DNA of 64,000 bases from Argyresthia goedartella (lineage: Eukaryota; Arthropoda; Insecta; Lepidoptera; Argyresthiidae), in the NCBI GenBank assembly GCA_949825045.1, contig OX463813.1:25712001-25776000 (forward strand), written 5' to 3'. Shown here piece by piece: positions 1 through 8,303 of the stretch. The notes under the pieces were generated by a model. That model was not told the DNA's origin, made no database searches, and saw nothing but the letters and a program-made list of their open reading frames with translations. How positions within the stretch are numbered: position 1 is the first letter of the stretch; every line of letters starts with the position of its first letter. The position numbers and the translations under genes are program-made.

Positions 1-303
1 GATAACATCCGCGATGTCATGATTCAACTTCGGCCCTGAATGCAAACACTGGTTCAGGTTCATGCCGTTAGATGTTGATGCCGATCCATCGAACACTACC
101 CGTATTTTGCCCTCCGGGGTCCTCAAGACCGCGTGATGGGGCAGGAAGCAGTGGTCTTCACGCTTCCAGTCGATACCCGAAACCGACATGTGGCCGAGCG
201 AGTCGTATTCCCGCATGAAATCGACGTACTTCTGCCGGAAAATCCCGTCACGCTTCATGCGTCGTTCCATCGACAGAAGCCGCGGCTCGGCTGCAAAGGC
301 TAC
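1..303 (-). pseudogene. BEL/Pao retrotransposon reverse transcriptase fragment
   Basis: The minus strand is open through this stretch and reads as the N-terminal part of a BEL/Pao RT. It contains MERRMKRDGIF, then YVDFMREYDSLGHM, then HHAVLRTPEGKIRVVFDGSA, and SGPKLNHDI just before the window edge. The motif of H-H-A-V followed by K-I-R-V-V-F-D is characteristic of this superfamily. The fragment runs off the left edge of the window, so its true length is unknown. On the other side it stops abruptly at about 303, where the truncated gypsy LTR begins. The junction has short homology (AAAGGC then ACTGTCAC) with the other LTR copy near 9791-9805, suggesting illegitimate recombination. No gag, protease or LTR of the BEL element is visible here. 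Confidence 0.85.
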
Positions 304-541
304 TGTCACAGTAGCTAGACGCTGATACTGAATGCTCACCCTTCCCCCGCAATCGTATTTACAGTCCCCACATGTCTGAAAAAAAAATAGCGTCCTTTGC
401 GAACACGCTCTGCCCAAGCGAAGCTTCTTATCACTAACTACACAGGGTCTAATTTCAACCATGCCATGCAGATCCGCCGTTCTAAAAATTGTGTGTACGC
501 ATATTCACTATGATCAACCGTAGGTTATCACTCAAGTCATT

Positions 542-1544
542 CTTTCTTTATTCTTTATTGCATAGATAGTATAAAGTTACAGACAATTAAAAGTAATGTA
601 ATAAGCAAAGGCGAGCTTATCTCTAAAAATAGATTTCTTCCAGCAAACCTAGGCAGGACAGGAGAGTTAATTATACAGGAAAGTCCTAGTTCGCAATAAC
701 ACTACACATACGGACGCAAATTACTTTCAAAATATATATAAACTATACCAAATATAAAATAAATATATATATATATATATATATACTTACACTACATAAA
801 ATAAAATGTATAGCATGAACATACATAAACTATAATAAATCTAACATATACCTACATAAATATGGTACCATTTACGGAAGAGAAAGGAAATGCACTTTCA
901 ATCTTTTCTTAAAAGTGAAAATTGAGGGACTTTCCCTAATAACGCAGGGAAGTGCGTTCCACAGTCGGATTGCTCTTAACCTAAACGAGTGTTCGTAAGC
1001 GGCAGTGTTATGCCGAGGAGTTGAAAGGAGAGACACTGTGTGGGATCTCGGATTGCTATCCCTGGGGAAAAGAAAGTCAAAACGTTGGCGTAGATATGTG
1101 GGGTATCGGGGATTTCGCAAAATATTGAACCGATAGGAGAGAATGTGCATGTCACGGCGAAGACGGATCGGAAGCCACTCCAGCTCCTTGCGATACTGGG
1201 AGACATGGTCATACATGCGCAACCCGTAGATAAACCGAATCCCGAGATTTTGAAGTCGTTCGAGTTTGTTCAGTTGTTCTTCGTTCGCGCTGGCCCAACA
1301 AACATCCGCATAGTCTATTAAAGGTAGTAGAAGGGACTGAGCAAGAGTGATTTTAGTCTGCCGTGGCAGGAAGTACTGCAATCTTCGGAGGGAGTGAAAT
1401 GACGCAAAGACTCGTCTGCTGACCTCACAAACATGGGGCGACCAGGACAGCAAGTTGTCAAATATAACCCCAAGATTCTTAGCTTTCTCACTGTAATTAA
1501 TTATGGTACCATCATACAATACAGGATCGACGGTCGAATTCTGT
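542..1544 (-). mobile_element. 5'-truncated LINE inserted in the gypsy 3' LTR
   Basis: The intact LTR copy reads straight through ...CTCAAGTCATTCGGTATGG (10030 region), whereas here AGTCATT occurs at 535-541 and again at 1545-1551 with 1003 bp between. This is a 7-bp target-site duplication. The insert carries the C-terminal part of a LINE protein on the minus strand and ends at its 3' side in short AATAAAG-type repeats rather than a long poly(A), as in CR1/L2-group LINEs. A second copy of the family lies at 45826-46450 and a scrap at 14572-14686. Confidence 0.85.
872..1519 (-). pseudogene. LINE reverse transcriptase C-terminal domain, 5'-truncated
   Basis: A 215-codon open frame without an ATG start encodes the region downstream of the RT catalytic site in CR1/L2/Daphne-like LINEs. 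Recognisable words are NLGVIFDNLLSW near the N-terminus, PLIDYADVCW around residue 70, and the C-terminal RAIRLWNALPCVIRE plus FKKRLKVHFL. The F/YADD box and the endonuclease are absent, so this is the usual 5'-truncated copy. It is uninterrupted, which together with the clean target duplication suggests a fairly recent insertion. The clade is not certain from sequence alone. Confidence 0.8.
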
Positions 1545-2037
1545 AGTCATTCGGTATGGCCGATACACAAAATCTGTTGATCGCTGACCATAAAAGCTTG
1601 TTGCGATTAATTAAGCCTTCCCGACCGCTAGCGCGCTGGACAAAGACCACTAGAATGCTATTCATACTAGTCGTGTCAAACTCGCCATCTCATATCTCAA
1701 ACGCAATTGTATATTTGCAATCAACATAATAGCTTTCTCCGTATCGTTCCATAATAACCTTTCATTATTAAGTTATTCATAATTTATTCAACGCGCAGCC
1801 AAATCGGCTCTGATCCCTACACATCTCGCAGGAATGCGACAAAAAAAACCTGACCTGTAACCTTCCTCGAACCATCCCACGCGTCGGCTCATTGTTTTTT
1901 GCTAACTTACCCTGAGCTACGCAAAACCCCAAACGTTAAATGAACCGATTCTCGTATTCAAAACAGCGCGGCGATGGGCTAGCCCTCTGTAACGCAAAAT
2001 GAAGTATCAAATGTACTGACTCTCGTGTACCATTACA

Positions 2038-2047
2038 GCCCCCTCCC
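2038..2047 (-). other. Polypurine tract of the gypsy element
   Basis: The minus strand reads GGGAGGGGGC immediately before the LTR start TGTAATGG. A purine run in this exact position primes plus-strand DNA synthesis in LTR elements. It fixes 2037 as the inner edge of the 3' LTR. Confidence 0.8.
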
Positions 2048-2434
2048 AGACCTTGAGACACTGTTTATCTCAGTTAAACATGGCGCAAGGATCTCATTAC
2101 CACTATGCTACCCATGCTTTGTCCATGTCTACTCTATATGTACGGACATCTCAAATCATGTACACAGACCGATGAATCTGTCAATTATGTATATAATATT
2201 TACACAACTCGATTGAGCTCTCTCCTGTCTTATCTTATTTATCTATCTAACTATACAACCTCGCTTACCCGCAATTTATCCTAATTCGTATAACTATATA
2301 TATACAATTTTTTTTTGTTTTTTTTTTTGTTTTTGTTTTTGTTCCTTTCTCAACCATGCCAGATCCTTAAATCTACAAAGTAGTTACTAAAATTTACAGC
2401 TTACAGCTTAATTATATAACTTATATACACTACC
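2048..2434 (-). other. 3' untranslated part of the gypsy element
   Basis: Between the integrase stop and the polypurine tract no coding similarity is seen. It holds a T-rich run (about 2310-2345 on the plus strand) and AT-rich sequence. Confidence 0.5.
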
Positions 2435-2767
2435 TTATTTATCTACGCCCTTATTCGTCCTCACATAATACCTGGCTATATTTATAGTATTGAAGTTACC
2501 CAATATCTCATTTGAAACCGGATCTACTAAAGTATAACAGTTCGGATATACCACTGCCGAAATAACATAAGGCCCTTTATACAACAATGAAAATTTCCGC
2601 ATGATTTTATGTTCTTTATTTGAACGCACAAAAGTCTTAAGTTTCACATAATCACCTATATGATAGACTTCTAACTTACGCCGTTTGTCTGCCTGTCGCT
2701 TACGTCGTTCACTAGAACTTTTAGAGTTTTCTATCGCTACATTCCGCACCTGTTCCGTATATCGCAC
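2435..2767 (-). pseudogene. Gypsy integrase C-terminal region
   Basis: This 110-codon frame is the end of pol. It shows the basic stretch SSSERRKRQADKRRK, then VGDYV-like HIGDYVKLKTF, then SLLYKGPYVISAVVYPNCYTL, which matches the GPY/F module of gypsy integrases. It is in the same frame as the integrase core upstream (2783-3193) and is separated from it only by a single in-frame stop (TAA after TIDK). The next residues, LGGHSVRYTEQ, continue the protein. In the parent element the two were therefore one chain. Confidence 0.8.
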
Positions 2768-2782
2768 ACTATGACCGCCTAA

Positions 2783-3193
2783 TTACTTGTCAATAGTTAA
2801 CGGTTCCCGCCTACCAAACGCTAACTTATTAGGCGCAAAGCCTGTGCTTGTGTGTTCGATATTATTATAGCAATTCTGAATGTCCGGTAACACGTTGACC
2901 CATCTACGATTACTTCCGCCGCAATAAGTTATAATTAGTCGACCTAGCTCGCGATTCACTCTTTCTACGCTATTAGAATTTGGACAATACACCGACGTAT
3001 GAGTGACCCGAATCCCTAGCTGTTTGAGACCAAATTCCCAAACTTTCGATATGAACTGTGGTCCTGAGTCCGTAATTATAGTTTCGATAGGTATTTCCCT
3101 ATGAAATCTCTTTGTACAAGCGAGCACGCTCCTACCTGTCGTTTTTCGCATTGGATATAATTTTATTACTTTACTGTACACGTCTTGAATCAC
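2783..3193 (-). pseudogene. Gypsy integrase catalytic core
   Basis: The core of the strand-transfer enzyme. The second catalytic aspartate lies in IITDSGPQF and the glutamate in NSNSVERVNREL. I count 34 residues between them, one fewer than the classical D-35-E spacing, because the usual Gly-Gln before Val-Glu is shortened. The first aspartate is just upstream in FSDLYGPLP, encoded in the neighbouring frame (3190-3864), so a one-base frameshift separates the first catalytic residue from the other two. It ends at a stop shared with the integrase C-terminal piece. Confidence 0.82.
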
Positions 3194-3864
3194 ATATATA
3201 TATATTGATATCCGAATTTACCTACGGGCAATGGCCCATAAAGGTCCGAGAAAACTTTCTCACCCAACCTTTCCGCCAACACCGGTGTACAAGGACCAAC
3301 GGTATTGTTAGTACTTGGTTTGACCTTTTGACATATGTCACAACTTCTTATCACCGTGCTAATCACCCTACTCATATGGAGAAAATAATATCTGTCCTTC
3401 ATCAGTGCTAATATTTTATATCTGCCGTAGTGACCTATTTCTTCATGTATGTGTAAAATTAGTTCCTCCTGTAGTGATTTCGGAATTACCAACAACTGTA
3501 CGTTCCGCTTCGGCACGTAAAAATATAACGTATCACTTACTAGCTTGTAATTATCAAACCCTCTCGTTCCCGTATCTACCACCCTACGTCTGATATAACC
3601 GCTAATTCGATTTAACCGCTCATCTTCGCTTTGTAATCTCGCAATGTCCCGTAAACTCGAAATAACACTTGCGGTATTCGATGCCTGAAACCAGAATATT
3701 CCCGGCTGAATATTCATACTGTCATTCATGCCTCCAGGTCCTGCTATTTGCCTGCTTAGCGTGTCGGCAATTTGATTATCAGTCCCTCGCACAAATTCTA
3801 TGTCGTAATCGAATTGCTCTAAAAACATAACCCACCTAGTTACGCGTGCCCCAATAAAGTCCAC
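3190..3864 (-). pseudogene. Gypsy RNase H end and integrase zinc finger
   Basis: The frame starts with the RNase H C-terminus (FLEQFDYDIEFVRGTDNQIADTLSR). A linker follows, then an HHCC zinc-binding domain: HIHEEIGHYGRYKIL followed by VIRSCDICQKVK. The start of the catalytic core FSDLYGPLPVG is near the end. The upstream RT/RNase H piece ends at 3840 in another frame, so a frameshift lies between about 3840 and 3864, and another lies at 3190-3193. Confidence 0.82.
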
Positions 3865-4829
3865 GAATTAATGAACGTCAAACTTTTATGATCAGTTCTA
3901 ATAATAACTTTTTCTCCCCGAAAATATATCTCAAATCGCTTTACAGTGTATATAACTGCATACATTTCCTGTTCGCTGATAGACCATCTAGTTTGAGCTC
4001 CCTTAAATGCCTGCGAACAAAACCCTATAATTCGTTCCTGGCCCGAATCATCTAATTGATAAACATAGCCCCCAATTCCTATAGCGCTGGCGTCACATTG
4101 AACATAATATGTTTTTCCCGCCAATGGCTGACTCAATATTATACTTCCTGAGAATTGTTTTTTTATCTCGTCAAAAGCGCTCTGCACCTGCGCACTCCAG
4201 ACGAACTTGACTCCAGACCGTAATAAATTGTACAAGGGCTGTGTTAACGTTCCAAAATTTTTTATAAACCTCCGAAAGTAATTTATGAACCCCAAAAACG
4301 CCCTCAATTGCCTGACAGTTCTGGGTGACGGATATAATTTAAGTGTTTCAATTTTGTCCGGGTCCATTTGCAAACCTTGTGTAGACAAAATATGCCCCAA
4401 TAACTTGACCTTTTTTTGTGCGAACTCGCATTTTTTTAGTTTGCATGTGAAGCCCGCGTCTTTCAATTTATTCAGAACCGTGTCCACTTGAGACAAATGT
4501 TGATCGAAGTCACCCTGAGTTAAAATCGCCAAATCGTCAACAAATTTTAAACAATATGACCTAACCTCTGGCCCTAAGATTAAGTCCATCGCCCTCGAAA
4601 ATGAACCCACACTGTTTTTCAACCCCTGAGGTAAAACGTTGTAAACATAACTTCTGCCTTGATATACAAAACCCGTGTATTGTTTGGATTCGTCTGATAA
4701 TGGTATAGAAAAATACGCATCTTTGATATCAATAACCCCTATGTAGTTTAACCGGCGCCCCGATTGCAATATCTCACTCATTAAAGGTGTAGTTTCAACT
4801 TCCCCAACCATTCCCGTGTTTAATTGTCG
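3840..4829 (-). pseudogene. Gypsy reverse transcriptase (palm, thumb) and RNase H
   Basis: After the insertion junction at about 4830 the protein resumes with RQLNTGM and continues through GVIDIKDAYFSIPL (palm aspartate), VLPQGLKNS, and the catalytic LKFVDDLAIL in place of the usual YLDD. It goes on through LLGHILS and FLGFINYFRRFIKNF to RNase H (YYVQCDASAIGIG, RTDHKSLTF). The open frame extends to 4910 only because it runs into the inserted sequence; residues upstream of RQLN are not RT. The Val at YxDD is seen in other retroelements and need not be a defect. Confidence 0.87.
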
Positions 4830-5067
4830 TACACGACTGAGGGGCAATTGTTCCATCCCCAGATAAACAGTCAGATAACTGTATTTGATAACACGTACAA
4901 ATTCTGTCAATTCCTCAGAAAAACGTTATTTGAGGATGGAAAAATCGGCCGTTAATCCTTAATAGCGACTTTTCATTACATACATGAAAACTTTTCATTG
5001 GTTTTCACATTTATTACCCATGACCCATTCGTCGAATGTACGGTAGGTACAGAATGTATCTCATTAA

Positions 5068-5194
5068 ACCGGTCAAGTGCGAGTCTAAATCGCGCACGAA
5101 GGGTGTTCCATACCACCGTACAATGGTAGGGATGGTGTGAAGTTAATAGTTTGGATTTTACATAACAAAATGTTCTTTACAAAGTTATTGGTGC
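5068..5194 (-). repeat. Family A interspersed repeat, terminal 127 bp
   Basis: It starts ACCGGTCAAGTGCGAGTC and follows the consensus seen at 48029 and 50152, with more divergence than the other copies. Only the end of the ~410-bp unit is present. Confidence 0.75.
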
Positions 5195-5212
5195 TCTATG
5201 TACACTGACGAC

Positions 5213-5424
5213 CAATGAAAAAGTTCCACCCACAAAATGCCGACAAACACCCATCCAATTTTTTAAACATTTCATTTAAAATTTGAACACAATATATGCG
5301 TTTTTAATTGGTAATATTCTGATGCGCTGTTAAATGTACTTCAATATTGCAGACGGCGTCATTAAGGCGTCGCCTTTCCCGTTTAGGAGTAATTTGTTGC
5401 TATGTCACTGGAACTTTTTCATTG
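5213..5424. repeat. MITE-like unit with 16-bp perfect inverted ends
   Basis: CAATGAAAAAGTTCCA at 5213-5228 is repeated in reverse complement at 5409-5424, giving a 212-bp unit. No coding potential is seen and no flanking duplication is obvious, so the superfamily cannot be named. Confidence 0.5.
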
Positions 5425-5469
5425 CTCAGTTATATAACCAGGTGCATTTATAAATAATGCACGTAAAAA

Positions 5470-5765
5470 TAATAAATGTAGCCCATTCATGTCTCCACCG
5501 AGGGACACGGGCCTTTACCAGGATACGAGTAAGATTAAGCCATACTCCACCACGCTGGCTCAGTGCGGGTTGGTGAAGGGGTTTTAGAACTACTACCACG
5601 TGGCGATAGTAGCCGGGACCTTCAGCTTAACGTGTCATTCGAAAAACAGAACGTCCGATAATGTACTTAAGATAAATTACTTATCTCATCGGTACATGGT
5701 TAGGATTCGAACTTGCATCTCCTATATGAGAAGCAAGCGTGAAACCCATTAGAGCACAGAGCTTA
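5470..5765 (-). mobile_element. tRNA-derived SINE (type 1), near complete
   Basis: On the minus strand the head has an A-box-like stretch (TGCTCTAATGGG, about 5746-5757) and a B box (AGTTCGAATCC, 5702-5712), which mark an RNA polymerase III promoter. The body ends in TGGGCTACATTTATTATT. The same unit is at 61018-61291 in the opposite orientation, with a deletion through the B box, and its tail is at 59248-59345. Such elements have no protein and depend on a LINE. Confidence 0.75.
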
Positions 5766-5987
5766 GCAAGAGATATTGAAAGAAATTGTGCTCTTCCGAA
5801 AGGGGGGACCCTTATTAAGCTATTCACTTATATATGTTTTTATAATATTTTGAAGTGACGTATTTTATTTTTATTTTGGGTTAGTAGTTTCGGAGATAAC
5901 GAGGGGGGAATGGTCTTTTTTTCTTTTTACTTACAATTTTTTTAACAAATGTTTACAAAAGTATGTAAAATGACGATATATGACGAT

Positions 5988-7037
5988 ATCTAGCAATATA
6001 CGGACCTCCCCTGACTTCTTTAGTGCACAAGTCAATGGACTGCTGAAATCCGTAGATTGCCTGCTAATAATACCTATCTATTCCATTTCTTCCAATCGTT
6101 TTGTTACTTTATCGCGATATGCGAACGGTATGGGATAGCTTCGTTTTACGAAAGGCGTTTCATCTCTAATTTTTATTTCATGTATATATTTATTTGTCCG
6201 ACCTACCCTATCGCTAAACAACTCTGCATGTTTTTTTAACACCGACAATAACTTTGTTTTATGTTCAACAGATATTGATGAATTATTCACATATTCCTCT
6301 ATCATATTTCTACTGGTATCTTGGTTCTGTACTCCCATTATACAACAGCAAGAATCCTGATTAGGGCCAGTACCTAATGGTATTTCACACATCCGCCCGG
6401 CGCTTCGTATAATTAGCCTCTTATTACCCTCACACATTAAATTGGCTCGCGTCTGTTGTATAAAATCAAACCCTAAAATTAAATCTTTAGGCACCCTTGT
6501 TAATACTAGCATTGGAGTATCGATAACGCATTCACCTATTGTTAATGGTAACGTAACTAACTTATCAACCTTTTCCTTACTGACCCCAAATACACCTGTG
6601 ATTCTCAAACTTGGAATCGGTATTTCCGTCGGTTTTCCCAATTGCCTGCACACTTCATCGTACACTCTCCGACTAATTACACTGATTTCGCTCCCCGAAT
6701 CAATCAAACTCCTTACAATAATATTTCCAATACACACATCTATCTCAGGTAATGTCAATGTACTACATAAAACGCGCCCACACTCAGTCGAATCGTCGTC
6801 TCTGAATATCGTATGTAAACGCCTGTCATTGCGATCTCTACAATTCGATCTAGATTTTTCATCTAAACACACGGCATATCCGTGCGCTTTATGCGCTAAT
6901 AATTGAATAAATTCATTCACACCCACGTTCGAATCCAAATTACACAAATCATACAGTCTATGCTTTTTTCCAATTTGATCGGCTGTCCATCCAAACCGTA
7001 ATAAATATCTGAGCGCGAACGACCCGCGCGAGTCCAC
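5988..7037 (-). pseudogene. Gypsy pol N-terminus: protease and start of RT
   Basis: Read in the -1 frame relative to gag. The first ~120 residues are a linker. The retropepsin follows, with its catalytic LIDSGSEISVIS and the partner stretch KDLILGFDFI. The RT fingers begin with the FVKRSYPIPFAYRDKVTKRLEEME region. A TAG stop at 6080-6078 interrupts the chain, but the same frame continues clearly as IGIISRQSTDFSSPLTCALK and GEVRILLD to 5988. No ATG opens this frame, as expected for a product made by frameshifting from gag. The single stop codon is a simple disabling mutation. Confidence 0.85.
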
Positions 7038-8095
7038 TAGTTTTTTGAATTCGTACTTATCGCATTATTTCTGTCACTTGAACATTGCCCTGCCTCTGCA
7101 TTATCTGAACCATCATTGCCCCTTTGGAACCCTATTGCCTTGAAACTAGCCTGAGGCTGTCTACCTCTACCGCGAAAATAACCGCGAGCGCGCGTCCCAA
7201 ATTCGTTTCGTGCCTTTGTTACCGCGTTATAATTATTCCTACGCCTCACCGCGTTATATCGTATCGTATTTACTCGCATAGCTCGATATTGCCCACGCAT
7301 GTAGCTATTCCGCCTTACGTCGTTCGTATTCATTGTCTTCGAACTCTGCAACGCACTTAATCCCCCATCGACATTCCGTTCTAAATGCCGAAGGAACTCA
7401 ACCGCATCTCGTATAGTCATCGGTTCCTTTCTAGCAAAAAACGCTACCTGAATATCACGCGGCAACTGTCTGAAAATCGTGTTGATTTTCTCCGTATCAG
7501 TAAACGGTATCGTAAGCTCATATATGCTATTCAATTGAGAGGCAACGAATTCTTCCATACTTTGACCTTTCTTGGAATCAAACTTCGCAGTTAGGAATCT
7601 TTGTTTAATTAATTCCTGTTCATTATCACCCCAGAATACCTCTCTGAAATCTTTTTCAAAATCCGAATAAGTTCGCCATGAGTCTCTGTATATGCTCATT
7701 CGAACTTTTGCAATTCCTACCAAACTATCCGTTGCCCATATCAAAGCCCTAGAACTATCTCCCGAGACTTTAATATAAGCCTTTAAATCTCTTAAGAAAA
7801 TCATCGGATTTTCCGAACTCCGCCCATCGAATGTCGGCAACTTCTGTGTCATTTTCACTATGCATGATTGACGTTTTTCTACCGATTGTTCAAACGTCTC
7901 TAGTTCCTGTCTGTCAGTCTGTCTGTTCAAAGTATTACTTGTATTGCTCGCGCTAGAACCCCTTTCCAAACTGTCTAATCTATTCACTATTTCAGATAAC
8001 AATTGCGTAACCTGTCCTGACGCCATTTCACTTGTCTGCGAAAGTGAATCGTCTTGTACTACCTGACTAACGTTTTTTCTAAGCCGGCCGGCCAT
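7037..8095 (-). CDS. Gypsy gag polyprotein, 352 aa, intact frame
   Basis: It opens with ATG at 8095 and is uninterrupted to TAG at 7039-7037. The N-terminal ~60 residues include a short Leu-rich helix (VTQLLSEIVNRLDSLE). The central capsid-like region has KLPTFDGRSSENPMIFLRDL and FEKDFREVFW, typical of retrotransposon gag. The C-terminus is Arg/Gly/Asn-rich (GTRARGYFRGRGRQPQ) and would bind nucleic acid. There is no CCHC zinc knuckle, so the RG-rich tail probably replaces it. The frame ends in a slippery heptamer just before the stop, linking it to pol. It is the only gypsy frame here without a lesion. Confidence 0.85.
   Translation of the reverse strand: MAGRLRKNVSQVVQDDSLSQTSEMASGQVTQLLSEIVNRLDSLERGSSASNTSNTLNRQTDRQELETFEQSVEKRQSCIVKMTQKLPTFDGRSSENPMIFLRDLKAYIKVSGDSSRALIWATDSLVGIAKVRMSIYRDSWRTYSDFEKDFREVFWGDNEQELIKQRFLTAKFDSKKGQSMEEFVASQLNSIYELTIPFTDTEKINTIFRQLPRDIQVAFFARKEPMTIRDAVEFLRHLERNVDGGLSALQSSKTMNTNDVRRNSYMRGQYRAMRVNTIRYNAVRRRNNYNAVTKARNEFGTRARGYFRGRGRQPQASFKAIGFQRGNDGSDNAEAGQCSSDRNNAISTNSKN
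7040..7046 (-). promoter_or_regulatory. Predicted -1 ribosomal frameshift heptamer
   Basis: The last sense codons of gag are TCA AAA AAC followed by TAG, giving the canonical X-XXY-YYZ heptamer A-AAA-AAC in the gag frame. A -1 slip enters CTA GTG GAC TCG, exactly the pol frame that encodes VDSRG and then protease. I did not model a downstream pseudoknot. Confidence 0.75.
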
Positions 8096-8278
8096 TATTC
8101 CTGAACACTAAACCGCCGTAGCTCGTCCGAAAAATTGTTAAAACAATGCCCCTTTTTTGCTTATTTCTTACTTACAAAACTGAACTGTTTAAAAACGTTT
8201 CTACGTTGCGTTATTTTAAAAAGTAACGCGTTAGACCTTGATTCTTTTAGAATATCTAGGTATCAGACTATCTAGGAT

Positions 8279-8296
8279 ATCCTGGTCACGGCACCA
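8279..8296 (-). other. tRNA primer-binding site of the gypsy element
   Basis: The minus strand reads TGGTGCCGTGACCAGGAT, starting with the TGG that pairs with a tRNA CCA end. It lies 7 nt downstream of the LTR terminus TTACA (8308-8304) and about 180 nt upstream of the gag ATG. The identity of the tRNA was not determined. Confidence 0.75.
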
Positions 8297-8303
8297 GAAA
8301 ATC

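Larger units (their letters stand above)
304..2037 (-). repeat. 3' LTR of the gypsy element, truncated, split by a LINE
   Basis: After removing the LINE at 542-1544 and one copy of the 7-bp duplication, about 724 bp align with 9801-10525, with few differences. The element-proximal end starts TGTAATGG on the minus strand, directly next to the polypurine tract. The distal end stops at 304 within the R region, about 25 nt past the predicted transcription start, so U5 and most of R are missing. The TATA box is mutated here (TGTAAATA instead of TATAAATA). Confidence 0.8.
4830..5987 (-). mobile_element. Composite insertion splitting the gypsy RT
   Basis: RT coding stops after GEVRILLD (codon GAT at 5988-5990) and picks up again with RQLN at 4827, as expected for one continuous domain. 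About 1.16 kb of unrelated non-coding sequence sits between. It contains a family-A repeat end (5068-5194), a 212-bp inverted-repeat unit (5213-5424) and a tRNA-derived SINE (5470-5765). TGACGATATA/TGACGATATC is duplicated at 5971-5990 next to the upstream junction. I could not establish a single target duplication, so this may be several insertions. Confidence 0.7.
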
